Shown here in pieces: positions 5,829-6,723 of a stretch of 6,723 nucleotides of DNA. The stretch lies in the NCBI GenBank assembly GCA_002729015.1, contig PBVO01000096.1:14632-21354 (forward strand). The letters run 5' to 3'. This stretch comes from Candidatus Poribacteria bacterium. GTDB lineage: Bacteria > Poribacteria > WGA-4E > UBA9662. The notes below the pieces were generated by a model. It was not told the origin of the DNA. It worked only from the letters and a program-made list of their open reading frames with translations, and ran no database searches. The translations under genes and the position numbers were made by a program. Position 1 is the first letter of the stretch, and every line of letters begins with the position of its first letter.

Positions 5829-6723
5829 TGAAAAAAATTAAAGTTGGTGTCATTGGTAGTGGAGGAATTGCGCGCAGTGCTCATCTTCCAAATTATCGAA
5901 AAATTGAGAATGTAGAAATCATAGCAGTGGCTGATATAAACTTGGAAGCAGCTAAAAAAGCATCTGAAGAATTTGCTGTACCTCATAGTTTTGCCAATTA
6001 TGAAGAGTTGCTCGGAATCGATGAGATTGATGCTGTCAGTATTTGTACGCCTAATGCGTTTCACGCATCAGCCTCAATTTCTGCTTTAGAAGCAGGTAAG
6101 CACGTATTATGCGAAAAACCAATGGCTGTTAATGCTCAAGAGGGGCAAGCCATGGTTGATGCAGCTAAACACGCCGGAAGAATCCTGCAAATTGGTTTAG
6201 CTTCTCGTTTTACCCCACAATCCGAATATCTGAAACAGATTATTGATAGTGGTAGGTTAGGTGATATCTACTACGGTCGAGCCGCATCGATGCGTCGTCG
6301 TGGGATTCCCAGTTGGGGTGTTTTTATTCGAAAAGATATGTCAGGCGGTGGAACTCTGTATGATATTGGTGTTCATGCTATTGATCATGTCGTTTGGTTA
6401 ATGGGAGCTCCAAAACCAACTGCTGCATTTGGTGCTGCAATGACCAAGTTTGGAAATCGGTATGATGTGATTAACAACTGGGGGCCTTGGGATGTAGAGA
6501 ACTTCGACGTTGATGACTTTGCCACGGGTAGCGTTCGTTTTGAAAATGGTGCCATGCTGACCATCGAAAGCGCTTGGGCCTCTAATATCGAAAATATTGG
6601 TGGTTCATTTATCATGGGTACTGACGGTGGTGTTCATGTCATCGGGAACGAAATCTATGAGCAACGTAACGGAAAACTTGTGGAAACTCCTTTACAATTA
6701 CCACCTGCTGGATCTGGGCACCA
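5828..6723 (+). CDS. Gfo/Idh/MocA-family NAD(P)-dependent dehydrogenase, 3'-truncated by the window edge
   Basis: Oxidoreductase of the glucose-fructose oxidoreductase / inositol dehydrogenase family, acting on sugars, inositols or their derivatives. 298 codons are visible; the family is usually 330-400 residues, so the end is missing. The N-terminal Rossmann domain opens with KVGVIGSGGIARSAHLP (5-21), a GxGGIA dinucleotide-binding loop. A VADIN strand end (34-38) and SICTPNAFHA (71-80) follow, then the signature CEKPMAVN (95-102) with the catalytic-site Lys97. The C-terminal alpha/beta domain shows GRLGDIYYGRAASMRRRG, SGGGTLYDIGVHAIDHVVWLMG (two overlapping parts of 172-193, with Asp179 and His183 in the usual active-site positions) and FDVDDFATGSVRFENGA. 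No signal peptide is seen, so it is probably cytoplasmic. The start at 5828 has a moderate GGAAAG (5814-5819) eight bases upstream. Substrate cannot be called; the SDR and MDR enzymes nearby are compatible with, but do not prove, a shared carbohydrate catabolic setting. Confidence 0.95.
   Translation, partial: MKKIKVGVIGSGGIARSAHLPNYRKIENVEIIAVADINLEAAKKASEEFAVPHSFANYEELLGIDEIDAVSICTPNAFHASASISALEAGKHVLCEKPMAVNAQEGQAMVDAAKHAGRILQIGLASRFTPQSEYLKQIIDSGRLGDIYYGRAASMRRRGIPSWGVFIRKDMSGGGTLYDIGVHAIDHVVWLMGAPKPTAAFGAAMTKFGNRYDVINNWGPWDVENFDVDDFATGSVRFENGAMLTIESAWASNIENIGGSFIMGTDGGVHVIGNEIYEQRNGKLVETPLQLPPAGSGH

Noticed and set aside
5720..6064. Minus-strand 114-codon frame over the Gfo/Idh/MocA start
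   Set aside because: The plus strand encodes an unmistakable Rossmann fold there; the antisense translation is rich in Ser, Cys and Asn with no domain logic.
1..6723. Mobile element, CRISPR array, defence system or RNA gene
   Set aside because: No transposase, integrase, terminal repeats, regularly spaced repeats, Cas-like proteins, tRNA cloverleaf or rRNA segments were seen on either strand; the content is ordinary metabolic genes.

Overview
The window is a single-strand (+) block of bacterial housekeeping and oxidoreductase genes, AT-leaning by eye. The DusB and PurF proteins have the close-packed look of FCB-group orthologues (Bacteroidota, Marinimicrobia and relatives). DusB in particular resembles Bacteroidota DusB in its LLLAPMEDVSDPPFR and MYTEFISSEGLIR stretches. 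Against a classical Bacteroidota, the window has a textbook sigma-70 promoter (TTGACA-17-TATAAT) and at least one clear Shine-Dalgarno site. Placement below 'FCB-like or other marine-type Gram-negative' is a guess from protein flavour and should be treated as low confidence. There is no rRNA, tRNA, IS element, CRISPR array or phage gene.

Layout. Bases 1-550 hold the C-terminal two thirds of a short-chain dehydrogenase/reductase. A 416-base gap follows (551-966). It contains a plausible terminator hairpin for the SDR, a second short hairpin, an unexplained 67-codon open frame without a convincing start, and near its end a perfect consensus promoter whose spacer carries an inverted repeat. From that promoter a gene run reads rightward: an unrecognised membrane protein (967-1542), purF (1624-3063), an unrecognised CxxC/CxxC protein with a basic linker (3085-3672), dusB (3679-4689), an MDR-family NAD(P)H-dependent oxidoreductase (4717-5730), a possible 33-residue small protein overlapping both neighbours (5727-5828), and a Gfo/Idh/MocA dehydrogenase running off the right edge (5828-6723).

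How the genes relate. PurF commits PRPP and glutamine to purine synthesis, and DusB reduces uridine to dihydrouridine in tRNA. The zinc-ribbon-like protein sits tightly between them (21 and 6 bases), so the three are probably co-transcribed, and a nucleic-acid-linked role for the middle one is an inference. The flanking SDR, MDR and Gfo/Idh/MocA enzymes are NAD(P)-dependent oxidoreductases of families common in sugar and small-carbonyl catabolism, and nothing ties them to the purine/tRNA genes other than position. I do not see a defence island or other accessory system. The items most worth a second look are the doubly overlapped small ORF, the consensus promoter with its embedded inverted repeat, and the two unrecognised proteins.
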